Assembly: GCA_011037195.1 (NCBI GenBank)
Contig: JAAEAF010002738.1
Coordinates: forward strand, 249,679-313,678
Length of the DNA stretch: 64,000 bases
Direction: 5' to 3'
From: Triatoma infestans
Taxonomy: Eukaryota > Arthropoda > Insecta > Hemiptera > Reduviidae
Made by a program: the position numbers and the translations under genes. Positions 10,851-21,720 of the stretch are shown one piece after another (positions within the stretch are counted from its first letter, which is position 1; the number at the start of each line of letters is the position of its first letter). The notes below the pieces were generated by a model, which made no database searches, was not told where the DNA came from, and saw only the letters and a list, made by a program, of their open reading frames with translations.

Positions 10851-11913
10851 CAAGTAATAACAATTAATTTGGGAAAAAAATACAAGAAAAGAATCAATGA
10901 ATTTATGAAAGGTTAGTGCTTAAGGATGTGATTGATACGCTTATGCATATGATTAAGTGACATATCATAACTGGCTATGTACCAATAGAGAGGGCTTGGG
11001 TGAACAGTGATGTAAACAGAAGTTTTGTTAGTCAATTTTTAATGTAGTCATTAATTGTGAATGTGTCAGTTATTCGTGAAGATGTGATATCCGTATGTGG
11101 TAGCGGGGCATGTCAGTAGCAAATCGGAGGAGTTTATTTTGGACAATTAGTAGTTTGGAAAGGTTGCTCCAAACTCAACAGGCATAAGTGAAAATCGGAC
11201 GGATTACAACTTTGTAGAGGAATAATTTGTTTTTAGTGGACAATCGGAGTTGCGAGAGAGAAATGGACGAGTCTAATGGCTGTCTTTACCAGAGATATTT
11301 CTGTCTTTTATGTGAGTGGTAAAGTTAAGTCTGCGGTCCATAGTCATGCCAAGATATTTTGATACTGTCTGACCAAGGAATTGTAGCTCTATTTGAACAT
11401 GTGGTTGATATACTCCACATCATCAAATATAGGCATATAGGGCGAGGTTACATTTTCAGGTTTTGGAATGGTAACTGGATCAGAAGAACATGGCAAGTTA
11501 CAGTTTACTTGATAGGTTATATATCATAATTTACCAGTGTTGGAAAACTAGCGGTATCATTATTTCAATAAATTTGAATATATTGCATTAAGATCAGCAA
11601 TATGTTTTAAAATTGATAGATGTGCTATTTCTATTGATGTGAATCATTTTTGTGAATTCTTTTTCACTATCAGTAGTTTTACTCAAAATTAGTTGTTCTC
11701 AAAAGTATATTGAGAGCTTTTTTTTTTTCTTTTAAAGTAATATTTGTATAGTCGAATTCGGTTTTGAGCATATTGTATTGTCTTTGTATTTTTTTTTGGA
11801 ATCTAAAAAATTTTTGTACTGCTATTTGAATTTATAATTGGAAATTCTGTCATTATTATTTTTTGAAAAGTGTAACTATGTCAAAAATTGTATCCTTCTT
11901 CTTCTTTTCGGCT

Positions 11914-12829
11914 CTACAGTCCGAGATGGACTTTGGCCTCCCTAACAATTCCCCTCCAGACATCCCGGTCATGCGCCTGCCTTCGCCATTCGACTACTCC
12001 AATCCGGTCCAAATCTGCTTCCAGATCATCAATCCAACGCTTCCTAGGGCGTCCTCTTTTTCTCTTTCCAGTAAAATTCTCTCCCATTACCTTTTTTGCC
12101 ATTCGGTCATCCTCAAGTCTCATCACATGCCCCAGCCAATTGATTCTTCTGGCCTTTATGAATCGAATTATATCTTCATGCGCAATTAGTTCATCCAATT
12201 GCTGATTATTTCTAATGCGCCATGTTTCTTGCGTGTGAACGGGACCAAAGATACGCCTGAGTATCTTCCTTTCGAAAATTCGCAACATTGCTTCATCAGC
12301 GCTCTTAAGTGTCCAGGTTTCTGCTCCATAACAAACCACGGGCCTAACTAGTAATTTATATAGTTTCAGTTTTGTTGGCTTTGAAAGAAGGGACGATTTA
12401 AACAGCCCAACGAGGCCGTAATATGCTCTATTTCCTGCCATTATTCTTTTTCTTATTTCTTCGGTTACCTTATTGTCACTGTTTATTTCAACCCCAAGGT
12501 ACGCGAAGTGTTGAACGACTTCAAACTTCATGTCTCTAAAGAGCATATGAAGCAGCCTCGGATGCCGACGCTACCATATATTTTGTCTTCAATTCATTAA
12601 TCATTAGACCAACCTTTCTGCTTTCTAGGTCATCAGCATACCCAAGAACTTGAGTAAATCGATGTGCCAGACTCCCTTTTGGGTCGGTTTTTAGCAAGGC
12701 TTTGTGCAGGACTAGGTTGAAGAGAATCGCAGAGAGGGCGTCTCCTTGCCTTACTCCGCCGTTGAACTGGAACTCTTTGCTTACTTTATTTCCAACAAGC
12801 ACTCGGCCCCTGGTGTGAAGCATGGTCAA
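11914..12829 (-). mobile_element. LINE ORF2 C-terminal fossil (RT end plus C-terminal domain)
   Basis: Two overlapping minus-strand frames meet near 12540. The first (12829-12536) has NGGVRQGDALSAILFNLVL and YADD, the RT palm motifs. The second (12546-11914) has FAYLGVEINSDNKVTEEI, VRPVVCYGAETWTLK, INWLGHVMRLEDDR and GKRKRGRPRKRW, the typical tail of arthropod 'endonuclease-reverse transcriptase' LINEs. A deletion and frameshift join the two after YADD. A short relic of a similar tail sits at 29.95-30.16 kb. Confidence 0.85.
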
Positions 12830-13088
12830 TTTAATGAGGTTGATTAATTTTTGAGGAATACAAATTTGTAATCCTAGACGGCATATTTATAGGGCTGTAT
12901 AATATTCTCCATCAGTTGTCTAGTCAAAATACTTTTCACGAGTTTAACATATCGCGAAAAATTTATCTTCTGTTCGTTCCTTTGCAACTTTAATAATGAA
13001 AGTAACATTTTATTATGAAAATAACTTTGAAATTATTTATAAAATATCTGTAAATTTGTATTTTTTTTTTATTTTTTTATTTTTTTAG

Positions 13089-13504
13089 GTCACGGTAAAG
13101 TAGATGATTTAATAGTTAAAGTGTTGGGAATAATTGCATATACAGAATTTTATCAAAGATGTAAAACATATGCAACACCGAAATCATTATATGAATGTAA
13201 TTACTTAAGAGAAAGATATAATATGTTGATGAATCCTAAAAAGAAAACAGTAGATGATAAATTAAAAGAATATAAAGTAATGTTCACACCAAAAGACGTA
13301 ATTGAAATGAGCGAATTAAAAGAAATGGAGATGGAAAACGCTCTTTTAAAAAGTGAACGTAAAAATTTATTATTTATTTTACAAGATAAAAATAAATTAT
13401 CTAATTTATTAATAAATAAAAGTGAAGAAATTATTAAACATAGAGATATCCAACCATTGCTATTAGAAGATGAATGCGTCCTAAAAGGAAATGAAATTGA
13501 ATAA
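13089..13504 (+). CDS. Host gene A, terminal exon and stop
   Basis: T-rich tract and AG acceptor before 13089. With the previous exon's one leftover base the frame reads SHGKVDDLIVKVLGIIAYTE and runs to TAA at 13502-13504, ending VLKGNEIE. The segment is rich in charged helices: YECNYLRERYNMLMN, a Lys-rich KKKTVDDKLKEYK, and a coiled-coil-like MENALLKSERKNLLFIL. The stop is followed at once by AATAAT/AATAAA-like sequence. The position and helical style recall the C-terminal helical tail of AK9, but this is weak. The host gene itself is well supported by phase agreement across five exons. Confidence 0.75.
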
Positions 13505-14100
13505 ATAATAAAATTTGCCTCATTAAGTTCTATTTAAAAATTTGGGTGTTTTATGTTTTTGAGGTTTTGAGATTTATTGTTTTTTTGTTTTTTGTTTTGA
13601 AAGAATTTCATAATAATGGAAAATTATGAAAAAAGTGATTGACATATAAAGGCAATTTTTAAGAAATATTTTATTTCATATACCTTTTTGGCAGAACTTC
13701 TTAAAAAAAAAAATATATATATACATTTACACAAATTATTTGAAATAAAAGGTTATTGATACAACTTTATTGCTTTTTATTTTTGTATTTTTTTTTTGTT
13801 AAGTATTTAAGAAATTTTTTTTATTTTTATTTTTAACTTCCAAAAATGCTTCTCAACTGACAATTCTCTGGACGGCAAAAAGAAGGGAAGAATATTGCAC
13901 AATGGTTGGCAGACAACGGAGAACTCGAAAATTCGAGATTTATGCGAGAGCGATACTTAATCGAGAAACGACATAAATGAACGCATAAAGATAGAATTGA
14001 CAAAATTAGTATATAGAGAAGACATAAAATATGCAGCATTGGCATGCTGCACTGAAGGTTATTGGATTCAGAGCAATCATTGATATTTTATATATATATA
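13505..14100. other. 3' flank of gene A; no gene seen
   Basis: AT-rich 3' flank with candidate polyadenylation signals close to the stop (near 13504) and near 13743 (GAAATAAAAGG). No protein-coding or repeat family was recognised. A short TA run lies at 14087-14104. Confidence 0.4.
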
Positions 14101-14289
14101 TATAAGTTATATGAGCGAATCAACAATAGATAAGGCAAAGCTAATCAAAGCACCCAGAGAAGATATATAATGGACCTACGGCCAGAGGACGACAGTTCTT
14201 CTCCTACAGTGTTTTTAACCAGTTCGTCACTCTGCCGGGTTAGTCAAGTGATTTACGAGCATATAAATTATTAACCCGCTATTTGCACT

Positions 14290-15052
14290 CAGATTTAATT
14301 CTAGAGTTTAAGTGATGATTAAATATTATAAGAATTGTTTACTAGCGAATTAATAATAATTAATAAGTCAAAAGTGTAATTAATAATAATTGTAATAAAT
14401 AAAATAAATTTTGTAAGAGGGCGCGCAATTATATATAAAATATTTAATTATATTACAATAATTCAAAATAATAATTAAAATAGAGTTGAGTTAGAAAATT
14501 AGGATACTGCTGAGTCGACATGTACCACGCTGGCATAGCAGCTCAACAATTGAATTCATTCTGGTGAGTGTCGCGGTGAGTGAAGGGTGATCCTGCACCT
14601 GTGGCTGATCTGCGGTAAGTCCTAGCGCAATAAGGTATTTTAAAGGTAGATGTGCGGTTGGTATGCCAGAGTGGTAGTCGCCCAGCAGATAGCTAGTATT
14701 AGTTAGTAGACAAGTGATAGTAGATAAGTGTTAGTACTTAGCTGTTGGTAGATAGTAAGCTAAGGGTTACTTAATCTGGGTTTCTTGATATAGTTGTAAA
14801 TGTGTCATATAGTTGCATATATATATATATAAACGGGATAGTGTTGTACTAGTCTGGGTTATATGGTAGTTGCATAGAGTGTTTAGTTAGTGTGTAATTA
14901 ATTGGGCTGAACAGTCTGTTAAATTATGATAAATGTATGATTTCTGAGTTTAGTTAGTGTACAATTAATTGGTCTGTGTAGTCTGTTAAATTATAATAAA
15001 TGTATGATTTCTGAGTGTGACCTGCTTTGGGTTCCTTGGCCGAACCTTACAA
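14290..15052 (+). mobile_element. Probable gypsy-type 5' LTR (left boundary uncertain)
   Basis: The right boundary is inferred from ACCTTACA followed by a primer-binding-site-like sequence (see 15053-15072). The interior has two near-identical 70-base blocks, each holding GTCTGTTAAATTATRATAAA and TGTATGATTTCTGAGT (about 14910-14955 and 14970-15018). The left end is not identified because no partner LTR is visible, so the extent is a guess. Confidence 0.35.
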
Positions 15053-15072
15053 TTAGGTGTCAGGGTGTGGGT
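15053..15072 (+). other. Candidate tRNA primer-binding site
   Basis: ATTAGGTGTCAGGGTGTGGG resembles the TTGGTGTCAGAATTGGGA primer site next to the LTR of the element at 21.7 kb (minus strand). Both follow an LTR-like ...TTACA end. This supports a Ty3/gypsy origin for the 14-15.9 kb material. Confidence 0.45.
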
Positions 15073-15271
15073 TTTTTTTTGTTTTTGTTTTCTTCAGGCT
15101 TATTTCATTTAATTCCTTGGCAGGGATAGGCTGCCAGAATTGACCAGAATATAGTGTAGTCGACTCAGCAATCATGAACATTTTATTACTTTCAAAGATA
15201 TCTGAGCATGACCAACTCTGAATTTCTTAAGGGCGTAGAATAATTCACTAAGGCCGCTGTATATAACAACA

Positions 15272-15688
15272 CTAGACTTCTCGCTTCTTAGCCCCAGCCA
15301 CTGCAACATGTAGACTAGTTGGTTCTCGGGCTTCTCGCCGTCGCCTCAGGCGGTAGAGGGACCTTGGTCTAATGACCACTGGTGTAGTGGGCTCCCAATC
15401 AGCATCCCCCCGTGCTTCCAGCTCTGGTGATTCTGGCCACAATCGGGAAAACGCCTCTGTCATGTCTCCCAAGCTCCCGCCGGGGGAGCTGGAATCCCCC
15501 TGGACGTCGCTTGCTTCCCTAGATTCCGGCGAAAGGGAAACGGCTTCGCCCCGTTCGGGGCTGGGGCTCCGCGAAGGAATGGCCATTTCCTTCTCATCGG
15601 CCTCCGGGCTAAGCGGCCGCTCTGTAGCCCTCCCAGTCGGGACTTCTTCGGCCATAGCCTCGGTTAGCTCCAGCGGTTCCACTGGCAC
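15272..15688 (-). pseudogene. Retroelement-like ORF, acidic then Arg-rich (138 aa)
   Basis: A GC-rich block (15.26-15.70 kb), strongly unlike its AT-rich surroundings, is open on the minus strand. The product is Glu/Ser/Pro-rich, contains WPESPELEARGDADWEPTTP and ends with an Arg-rich RPRSLYRLRRRREARE. This resembles the low-complexity tail that follows integrase in some gypsy pol proteins. The + strand is also open here, so the coding strand is uncertain. It abuts an integrase fragment in the opposite orientation. Confidence 0.4.
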
Positions 15689-15689
15689 C

Positions 15690-15830
15690 CCACACGGACG
15701 AGACTGGGATTTGTGGGTGTCGTTCGTCTTGATGGCATATCGGGCGACCCCTCACTCTGCTACGGGCTATTCCCCTAACCGTGTAATTTATGGGCGAGAA
15801 CTTTCGGCCTCCTTCAGTCCCTCGTTTTTC
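15690..15830 (+). pseudogene. Ty3/gypsy integrase fragment
   Basis: The + strand reads DWDLWVSFVLMAYRATPHSA followed by TGYSPNRVIYGREL, the conserved end of the gypsy integrase core and its C-terminal extension. It is a 45-residue remnant truncated on both sides. It sits directly against the minus-strand GC-rich ORF and is followed by a minus-strand LINE, so the region has been rearranged. Confidence 0.75.
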
Positions 15831-15849
15831 CCGGGGACCATTCCATCAG

Positions 15850-16760
15850 CTGTTTGAGGATCCTTGGCTTATCTATTCTGACGGTATGACCGAACTATTC
15901 CAGCCTCCTTTCCATTATTCTCTGGAGAATTTCCTTCTTTACATTCACAGCCTTTCTTATTTCTGTGTTTCTGACCCTCTCTAATCTTGATTTTCGGGCA
16001 GATCTCCAGAAATCCATTTCCGTGGCGAGCAGATTTTTTTTCTCTTGGCATCCATATTTCACTACCGTAGAGCATTACACTTTCAACTATAGAATACTAA
16101 ATTAACTTTTTAACATTCGGTAGTATGTTACCACTCACTCCATTATAACGGATTTAGTAACCTAATGGCCCTGCGCCCTTCTATTATCCTCTTTGCCACT
16201 TCCTTTTCTGATCTTCCATCTACTTGTAAGATAGAACCCAAGTACTTAAATTCCCGAACAGATCTAATTAAAGTGCCCCCGAATTCTTGTGGTTCCTCTG
16301 TATTCTTCGTCATGTACTAGCTTTTTTTTTTCACGCCCAATTTTTGTATTTGCGGGCTAACCTTGAACAAATAAATGTGGCGTTCTCGGTGTGATGATAA
16401 CCTGGTCATCTGCGAAAACAGATTGTGTATATAGTAATTATAACTGAATTTTAACCATACCGGGCTACAACTGCGAGACCATTTCCTAAGTACACGTCTA
16501 CAAAGATTTTGAATAAAGTAAGGGAGAGGCAGCAACCCTGAAGACCTTGTGTTGTTGAAAATACTTCAGATAAAGCATTTCCCACTTTTACCTGGATATG
16601 GTTAACGTAATAAATTCTTTGGAGGATGTTTATAATTGGCTTACTAATGGAGGCAATCGCCAGTGCTTCGCAAAGCTTCGTGCGGGGCACACTGTCGTAA
16701 GCCTTTTCCAAGTCAATGAAGACAAGGCCAATATCTTTATCTTTGACATCAGATTCTTCT
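15850..16760 (-). mobile_element. LINE ORF2 fossil (RT and C-terminal domain)
   Basis: The minus strand reads VFIDLEKAYDSVPRTKLCEA, then KVGNALSEVFSTTQGLQGC and SLTLFKIFVDVY, the RT palm of a Jockey/RTE-like LINE, at 16720-16451. After a deletion it continues with LLYGSEIWMPREKKS and a damaged C-terminal domain at 16075-15869. Multiple frameshifts are present. It is an old fossil with no endonuclease visible on this strand. Confidence 0.75.
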
Positions 16761-16800
16761 AGGATTTGTGGAACGGCCCGCCGTAAACCTCTTGTGTGTC

Positions 16801-16830
16801 ATATTCTTTTTCCACGTGGAAAAAGAATAT
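16801..16830. repeat. Perfect 30-bp palindrome
   Basis: Two 15-base half-sites meet at CCACGTGG and are exactly self-complementary from 16801 to 16830, with ATATTCTTTTTCC on the left arm. No loop is present. It lies between two oppositely oriented LINE fragments and could be an insertion junction or a cruciform-forming site. Confidence 0.8.
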
Positions 16831-16889
16831 ACCCTTTCCCTTGCTATCCTTTTCTTCCATTCTGTTCCCCACTAATCCTCTATTCTTTC

Positions 16890-17140
16890 TTTATAAACCG
16901 GCAGACAGGGCTCGCAGCCGAGGCAACCTGTCTAGGGGATGAGAACCCCGAAATTAAATCTCCTGGTCCACCAAGTTGGGGGTTGTTACATCGGGCCAGC
17001 CCTTCGACTGTACAAAAAATTGAAATGCTAAAAAACCAAATAAAGGAAAACCCGGAATGTTAATAAGGCATTGACCTAGGAACTGTGAACGGATGTTATC
17101 TATTGGAACATGGAATGTGCAAGGGGGCAAATAATTGATA
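16890..17140 (+). mobile_element. LINE 5' region relic
   Basis: On the + strand a stretch reading like the leader of arthropod LINEs (VGGCYIGPALRLYK) is followed at about 17095-17125 by LSIGTWNVQGG, the usual first motif of the LINE endonuclease domain (GTWNV). It is cut off immediately after that. Orientation is opposite to the LINE at 15.9-16.76 kb. Confidence 0.5.
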
Positions 17141-17589
17141 CAAGTCGAAATTATTAGTGAAAGATTTTTGACTTTCTCTAGCAAAGTGTGTTAATCATTT
17201 TAAATAATTTGTTGTAAATACCGAAACTTTAACCTTCCACTCAAGAATTACCGTATTTAAACATGGCGAGCTACATAAGGATGTGAAAATAATAACCATT
17301 TAGAGAGAATTCTTTTAAGAAATTATTCTCCCAGATTTTTTTTTAATTCATTTGTCATATTGGCTGATATTTTGATATCATAAAAAAAAGATAATAAAAT
17401 AATAACAGATAAACATGTTGGGGAGCCACATAGGTAGCATGTGCCGCCACTACAGCTGAAGCAGACAAGTCGGGAAGCAAAATGATTGGAGACGCGCTAA
17501 TGACCTCAGAAGACCGTATACTATCGATAGGAAAATAATCCCAATCGTCTTAGAAACAAATGCTGCATTGGTTTCACATAATGTGCCTT

Positions 17590-17757
17590 TTCTTTTTTTT
17601 TTGTTAGAGCTGATACTGCCCTGCGATCTGAAACATCTATTGTGCTGTCCGTGCTGTTGAGGCTCCTAAGAAGAGAAAATCTAAGAGCAGCCCTGCTGGA
17701 TTCGAACCTAGGGTCTCCACGTGGGAATCCAGCGCGCTACCACTCAGCTAATCCCTT
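17590..17757 (-). mobile_element. tRNA-derived SINE
   Basis: The minus strand starts with a tRNA-like head containing an A box (TAGCTGAGTGG) and an exact B box (GGTTCGAATCC), spaced as in a tRNA gene, then about 100 bases of unrelated body and an A-rich tail (AACAAAAAAAAAAGAAAA). The acceptor stem does not pair properly, so a functional tRNA is unlikely. The A and B boxes form an internal RNA polymerase III promoter. Confidence 0.7.
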
Positions 17758-17795
17758 CCCTGTTCTATGTTTAATGAGATATATTGATGTGCATT

Positions 17796-17950
17796 CATGG
17801 TTTAGGGGTCGTTAGACCGCGCCAGTGACCTCCATCCATGGTTTAGGGGTCGTTAGACCGCGCCAGTGACCTTCATCCATTGTTTAGGGGTCGTTAGACC
17901 GCGCCAGTGACTTTCTTCATGCATCATGGTTTAGAGTTGTCAGACCGCGC
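17796..17950. repeat. 41-bp minisatellite, about 3.5 copies
   Basis: The unit contains GGTTTAGGGGTCGTTAGACC followed by GCGCCAGTGACC. Copies begin at 17796, 17837 and 17878, exactly 41 bases apart. A fourth, shorter and diverged copy begins near 17925. It lies beside the tRNA-derived SINE. Confidence 0.85.
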
Positions 17951-18887
17951 TCACTAATACTAAATATATAGATGCCATTAAATTCAATCGAATGTTTTGT
18001 TTGACATATAACCTGATTTTCATTTTATAAAATTTACGCAAACCAATGAGCATTGTTTCCAGCGAGTGGGCACTACTGAAGGTTTTTTCTTCTTTTTTTC
18101 GCGCGACAAATCTGGGGTCATTGGCAGTGGTAACGCTCAGTGTGCATTGTTTTCACATTTAAATAGTGAATACCAGGTTTACTAGATAAAAGCATTAAAC
18201 CTTTTAATATGAATGAAAAAAACGTCTTGGAGAATTAAAAAATGGAATCCGTCATTGATACTATTTTGGTTCTCTCATTGATAAATGGTTCTCTTCGATA
18301 CTATTTTATAAATAAGTTCATAAATTGATAATCATTAAACCACAAATACCTTTTATCAATTTGGAGTCTGCTCATTTCACTCTATGATACCACTGAAACG
18401 TAACGTAACTACCACAGATCGCGTGGTCACTCAATTTGAAAAAAGAAATCAGTTCTTTATTAGTAATCGAATATCCATTCATAACCTCAAATTTTTTTTT
18501 TTATAACAAAAGTTTATTGTATGTACATCTTTTTTTATATTAAAACGAATTTTATGTGCGGAATTTTTTAAAACATTAGAATCACTTTGCGCGGGATTAT
18601 ATCACTATCTTTCACAGTCTTGGAACTTTTCCGAAACTGTCTTCTTCTGTCAGAGCCAAATGTGACTGTCGATATTGGCCACAGGTGGAGTAGAAGTGTA
18701 CGGCAATTTTCAACAACACATTTAGCAACTTGCCAACTATGTAAGCTAGAATATGAATAATTTTAAGGTCCCGCTGAAAAACTCCGTTATGATCTATCCC
18801 CCTCGATTAGTATTGGTTGCATATTTAACTACCATAGCCTTAACATAGCCACAAGAAAACGGTCAGCTGATCAATTACATCTTGTTA
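17951..18887. other. No gene or named repeat recognised
   Basis: AT-rich sequence with homopolymer runs and no credible ORF. It lies between the minisatellite and the LTR element; part of it may be the missing outer portion of that element's 3' LTR or flanking LINE sequence. Confidence 0.3.
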
Positions 18888-19200
18888 CCCCAACCTAATA
18901 GTTTTTTTTTGTATATAATGAAAAAAAAAAATGGAAGTCTTAGTTCACTTTTTATTCACTTTTCACAAACGCGCACTCCGTTTGTAACAAGACTAACTCC
19001 CTCGACGGGCTGTTCTTCGCCTATTTATATACCTGGAAAAGGGTCTGGAAGGTTTTAAAACATTCTAGGTACGATAGAAGTGGAAGACCGCCATGGAACA
19101 TTCTAGAAAAACTAAAGCGCCCCATTAGCGCTTCCCAGCAGCCATGAAGAGAACTTGAGGTGCCTGCTTTCTCTCCTAGATGGCACTAGTGGCTGTTACA
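18888..19200 (-). repeat. 3' LTR of the UBR5-carrying element (truncated)
   Basis: Begins on the minus strand at 19200 with TGTAACAGCCAC and shares with the 5' LTR the blocks around GCACCT..TTCTCT, CTATTTATA and AGTTCACTTTTTATTCACTT. The U5-side end is shorter or diverged, and its limit is approximate. Confidence 0.65.
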
Positions 19201-19949
19201 CTGCTCCCCTCTCAGACTTGTTCGTACCGAACAGAAACATCGCTGGTGATATGAATGACGACCATTGAGTTGTCCAGGGTCTTGATTATTGCTATTCGTT
19301 CCATTAGCAGTATAACCATTAGATACTCACTACTGCTGCCTCCACTTGAGTAAGCTGATGTTGTGTTAACTAACAACTGGCTAGAAGGAGTCAATGATCT
19401 AACCTCATATGATAAAGTCCTTATTGGACTTCTAAAACTTGAGGAAGATGATCTCGTCAAGATTCTACGCCATCTTGAGTCTCTGTTCCTGGTGCCAAGT
19501 CTTGACAAAGCATTGTATTGAGATCGGGAACCAACTTGTGCACCTTCCAGATTCGGCAGCTTTTCATTTGCAAGCAGTGCCTCGGCGATGGCTGTAAAAA
19601 AGCTAACTGGTCATGGTGCCTTCTTCGGCAGCATTAGAACGTACAGCTCGTACAACAACCAATGGGCGCACAGATTGTTGTACAGCTGAGACCAGCCGCT
19701 GTGAACTGACAGGGTTATCGGCACATTTGGTTGCGGAGAGGGAGGTGCTTGGTTTGGTATAATTGCATGTAACTCCATATCCATTGGGCCACTAAGGCCA
19801 CTTTCTTATTCAGTTTCCATTGCTCCACCTTTCTCTTCTTGTTCTGGTTCAGAGCGATGTGCATTACCAGATCTTAAAGAAAGTCCCAGAAAGGGAAAGT
19901 AGCAAGTAGCAAGCAGCAAGTAGTAGGGAAAGTACCAAGCTGAGTGGTT

Positions 19950-21280
19950 GTAGAACTGGAGCCTTGATGTTCACTGTCTGTTTAGGTGTATCAAACAACT
20001 GATCTCTAATTTCATTCGGCTGCAACAAATGAGGTTGACTAGCTAATGGTAATGCTCGTGCCATTGGCATCTCGAACGGATCTGGTGGATTGCTGCCGAG
20101 CCATAATGTTGAATCGATCTCTGGAAAAATGGATGCCGCCTACCCTTTCCTGCTGTTCCCAGTGGTTCTACTTCTTCCACAGGTTCTGTCTCCATAGCGA
20201 CTGGAGTTGGTGGCATATCGTCTTCGGCTGCATCGTTCTCATTTTCATCTGGTTGAGTCCATGTTTGAGGTAGTAGGGCGTCCTCAAGTAAAGGATTATA
20301 ATCAGTACCAGCCCTCAACAGGCAGATCAGAGCATCAAACAGGTATCCCATATGTCTGGGAGGAGATACACCCAGCACTGGTAATGGATCAACATGTTCG
20401 GAATTGTGACATCTCATCAATGACATACAGTACATCAGTAACTCCCTTCGGGCAGACTGGCCTTCATTGCCAACATCACGATCCGTAGATGGTCTGGAAG
20501 AGTCAAAATTAGTGGTAAAACCAACAATTATAGTTGAAGGGCCCGAAGGACTACCTCCAGGACGATGCGAAGGCTGTGTAGTAGATCTTTATGTACTTCC
20601 AGAAGTAGTACCACCATTCGAAGGATCACCAGTTCCACTATTACTACCGCTACCTCCGTTACCACTGTTCGAGCTTAAGAAACCTGAACCATGGTAGAGA
20701 GGATGATGAGGATGTGCAGGATCCGAAGCTCCAAAGTGTAATTGAGATTCGGTTGAATCCGTTACTGTCAAAAGCCAATTCCACGGTGCTTTTAATGGTC
20801 TTTCTACATAGGTCTGTATAATTGGCACAGGCTGTTGTTGTGGTGCACTATCATTATGTAAGCTGCCTAAAGGATGTGCAATTTGTCTAAGTACAATAGC
20901 AAAACTACTAGCCAAACAAGCAGCTGTTGTAGTCATAGCAACCCCCCCATGATGATTACTACTGTTTGCCAAAGACGTGTTAGTTGAACGCCTCAACGAA
21001 GATGGATCAATGAATACCATTGAATTGCCAGAGGCTACTCGGAAACCACCTGATAATTTTGAACTGGTGTCTCCACTTCTAAATTCCCATTGCATTGACT
21101 GAGGAGCAAGATTACTGGTCCTGACCACTTTGTCCCGAACGTCTTCCTAGCTGTTCATCTCCAAGCACCATTTCTTCGAGATCCAACCCTTCACTTTCTC
21201 CATCAGTTTCTTCCTGTTGACTTGAATCACCACTTTCATCTTCTACGAGCACGGTAGTAGGCAGGTTATTATATGGAACA
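19950..21280 (-). pseudogene. UBR5: Captured UBR5/hyd E3 ligase cDNA fragment (frameshifted)
   Basis: Minus-strand frames, read in order, match the middle of the HECT E3 ligase UBR5 (hyd). They are an acidic EEMVLGDEQL stretch; APQSMQW; FIDPSSLRRST; VLRQIAHPLGSL; YVERPLKAPWNWLLTVTDST followed by ESQLHFG; DPAHPHHPL; MSLMRCHNSEHVDPLPVLGV; RRHPFFQRS; and ALPLASQPHLLQPNEIRDQL. These motifs occur in the same order in UBR5 between its zinc-finger and PABC/HECT regions. At least three frameshifts and deletions separate the pieces (21128-20589, 20435-20043, 20070-19864). No introns are visible, as expected of cDNA. Neither the UBR box nor the HECT domain is included. Confidence 0.85.
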
Positions 21281-21379
21281 TGCTGAACAGTTAGTTTCCT
21301 GGTTATTCTGATCGCTTTCAGTTTCCACCAATAAATTTTCACTTTCACATTCTGCACCTTCACGTTAACTTCTCTCTCA

Positions 21380-21700
21380 GCTCCTTCTCTTTTGACGTCT
21401 CTTTCGCCCTCACCTTCACTATCTTCCCCATCATTCGCTAGTGACACTAAACTTTCTACCGTCTCTTGTCGACTCTTATTTATCTCACTTTTTATTTCTT
21501 CTCTCATTTCATCCCAGCTTCATTTCATTTTGTCTTTTAATTCATCCTGGCCCCTCCTTATTTCGTCTTTCATTTCTTTCATTTCGTCCTGGCCCCTTTC
21601 TATTTTGTCTTTATTTCCTTCACCAATGTCATCATTTCCTCCATTTTCCGCGTTTGACTTCTGGTATTTATGGGCATACAATAAAACTGATACTAAACTG
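21380..21700 (-). pseudogene. Gag-like coiled-coil leader of the LTR element
   Basis: Minus-strand translation shows repeated Lys/Glu/Asp-rich heptad-like units such as MKDEIRRGQDELKDKMK and MREEIKSEINKSRQ, as in the N-terminal coiled coil of some gypsy gag proteins. An open frame starts at 21507 and continues into the acidic UBR5 segment, which suggests a gag-UBR5 fusion once existed. Confidence 0.5.
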
Positions 21701-21720
21701 TTACCTGTTAACAGATTTTA

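Larger units (their letters stand above)
9759..13088 (+). other. Last intron of gene A, with BEL/Pao and LINE relics
   Basis: This 3.3-kb intron holds a BEL/Pao gag fossil on the + strand (about 10170-10850) and a LINE ORF2 C-terminal fossil on the minus strand (11914-12829). Between them (10850-11880) the sequence is AT-rich with no recognised element. T-rich tracts precede the 13089 acceptor. Confidence 0.55.

Noticed and set aside
13833..14045. 70-aa minus-strand ORF downstream of gene A
   Set aside because: Short, Leu/Ser-rich and without start context or homology I recognise.
17430..17480. Possible solo LTR starting TGTTGGGGAGCCACATAGG
   Set aside because: Similarity to the gypsy LTR start is limited to about 15 bases and no end could be found.
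17688..17757. True tRNA gene on the minus strand
   Set aside because: A and B boxes fit, but the acceptor stem does not pair and an A-rich tail follows, so a SINE is more likely.
19212..19508. 98-aa minus-strand ORF just inside the 3' LTR
   Set aside because: Not recognisable as UBR5 or as retroelement protein. Left inside the element without a separate gene call.
20207..20697. Overlapping + strand ORFs within the UBR5 block
   Set aside because: They are shadows of the minus-strand UBR5-derived frames; the + strand products show no known motif.
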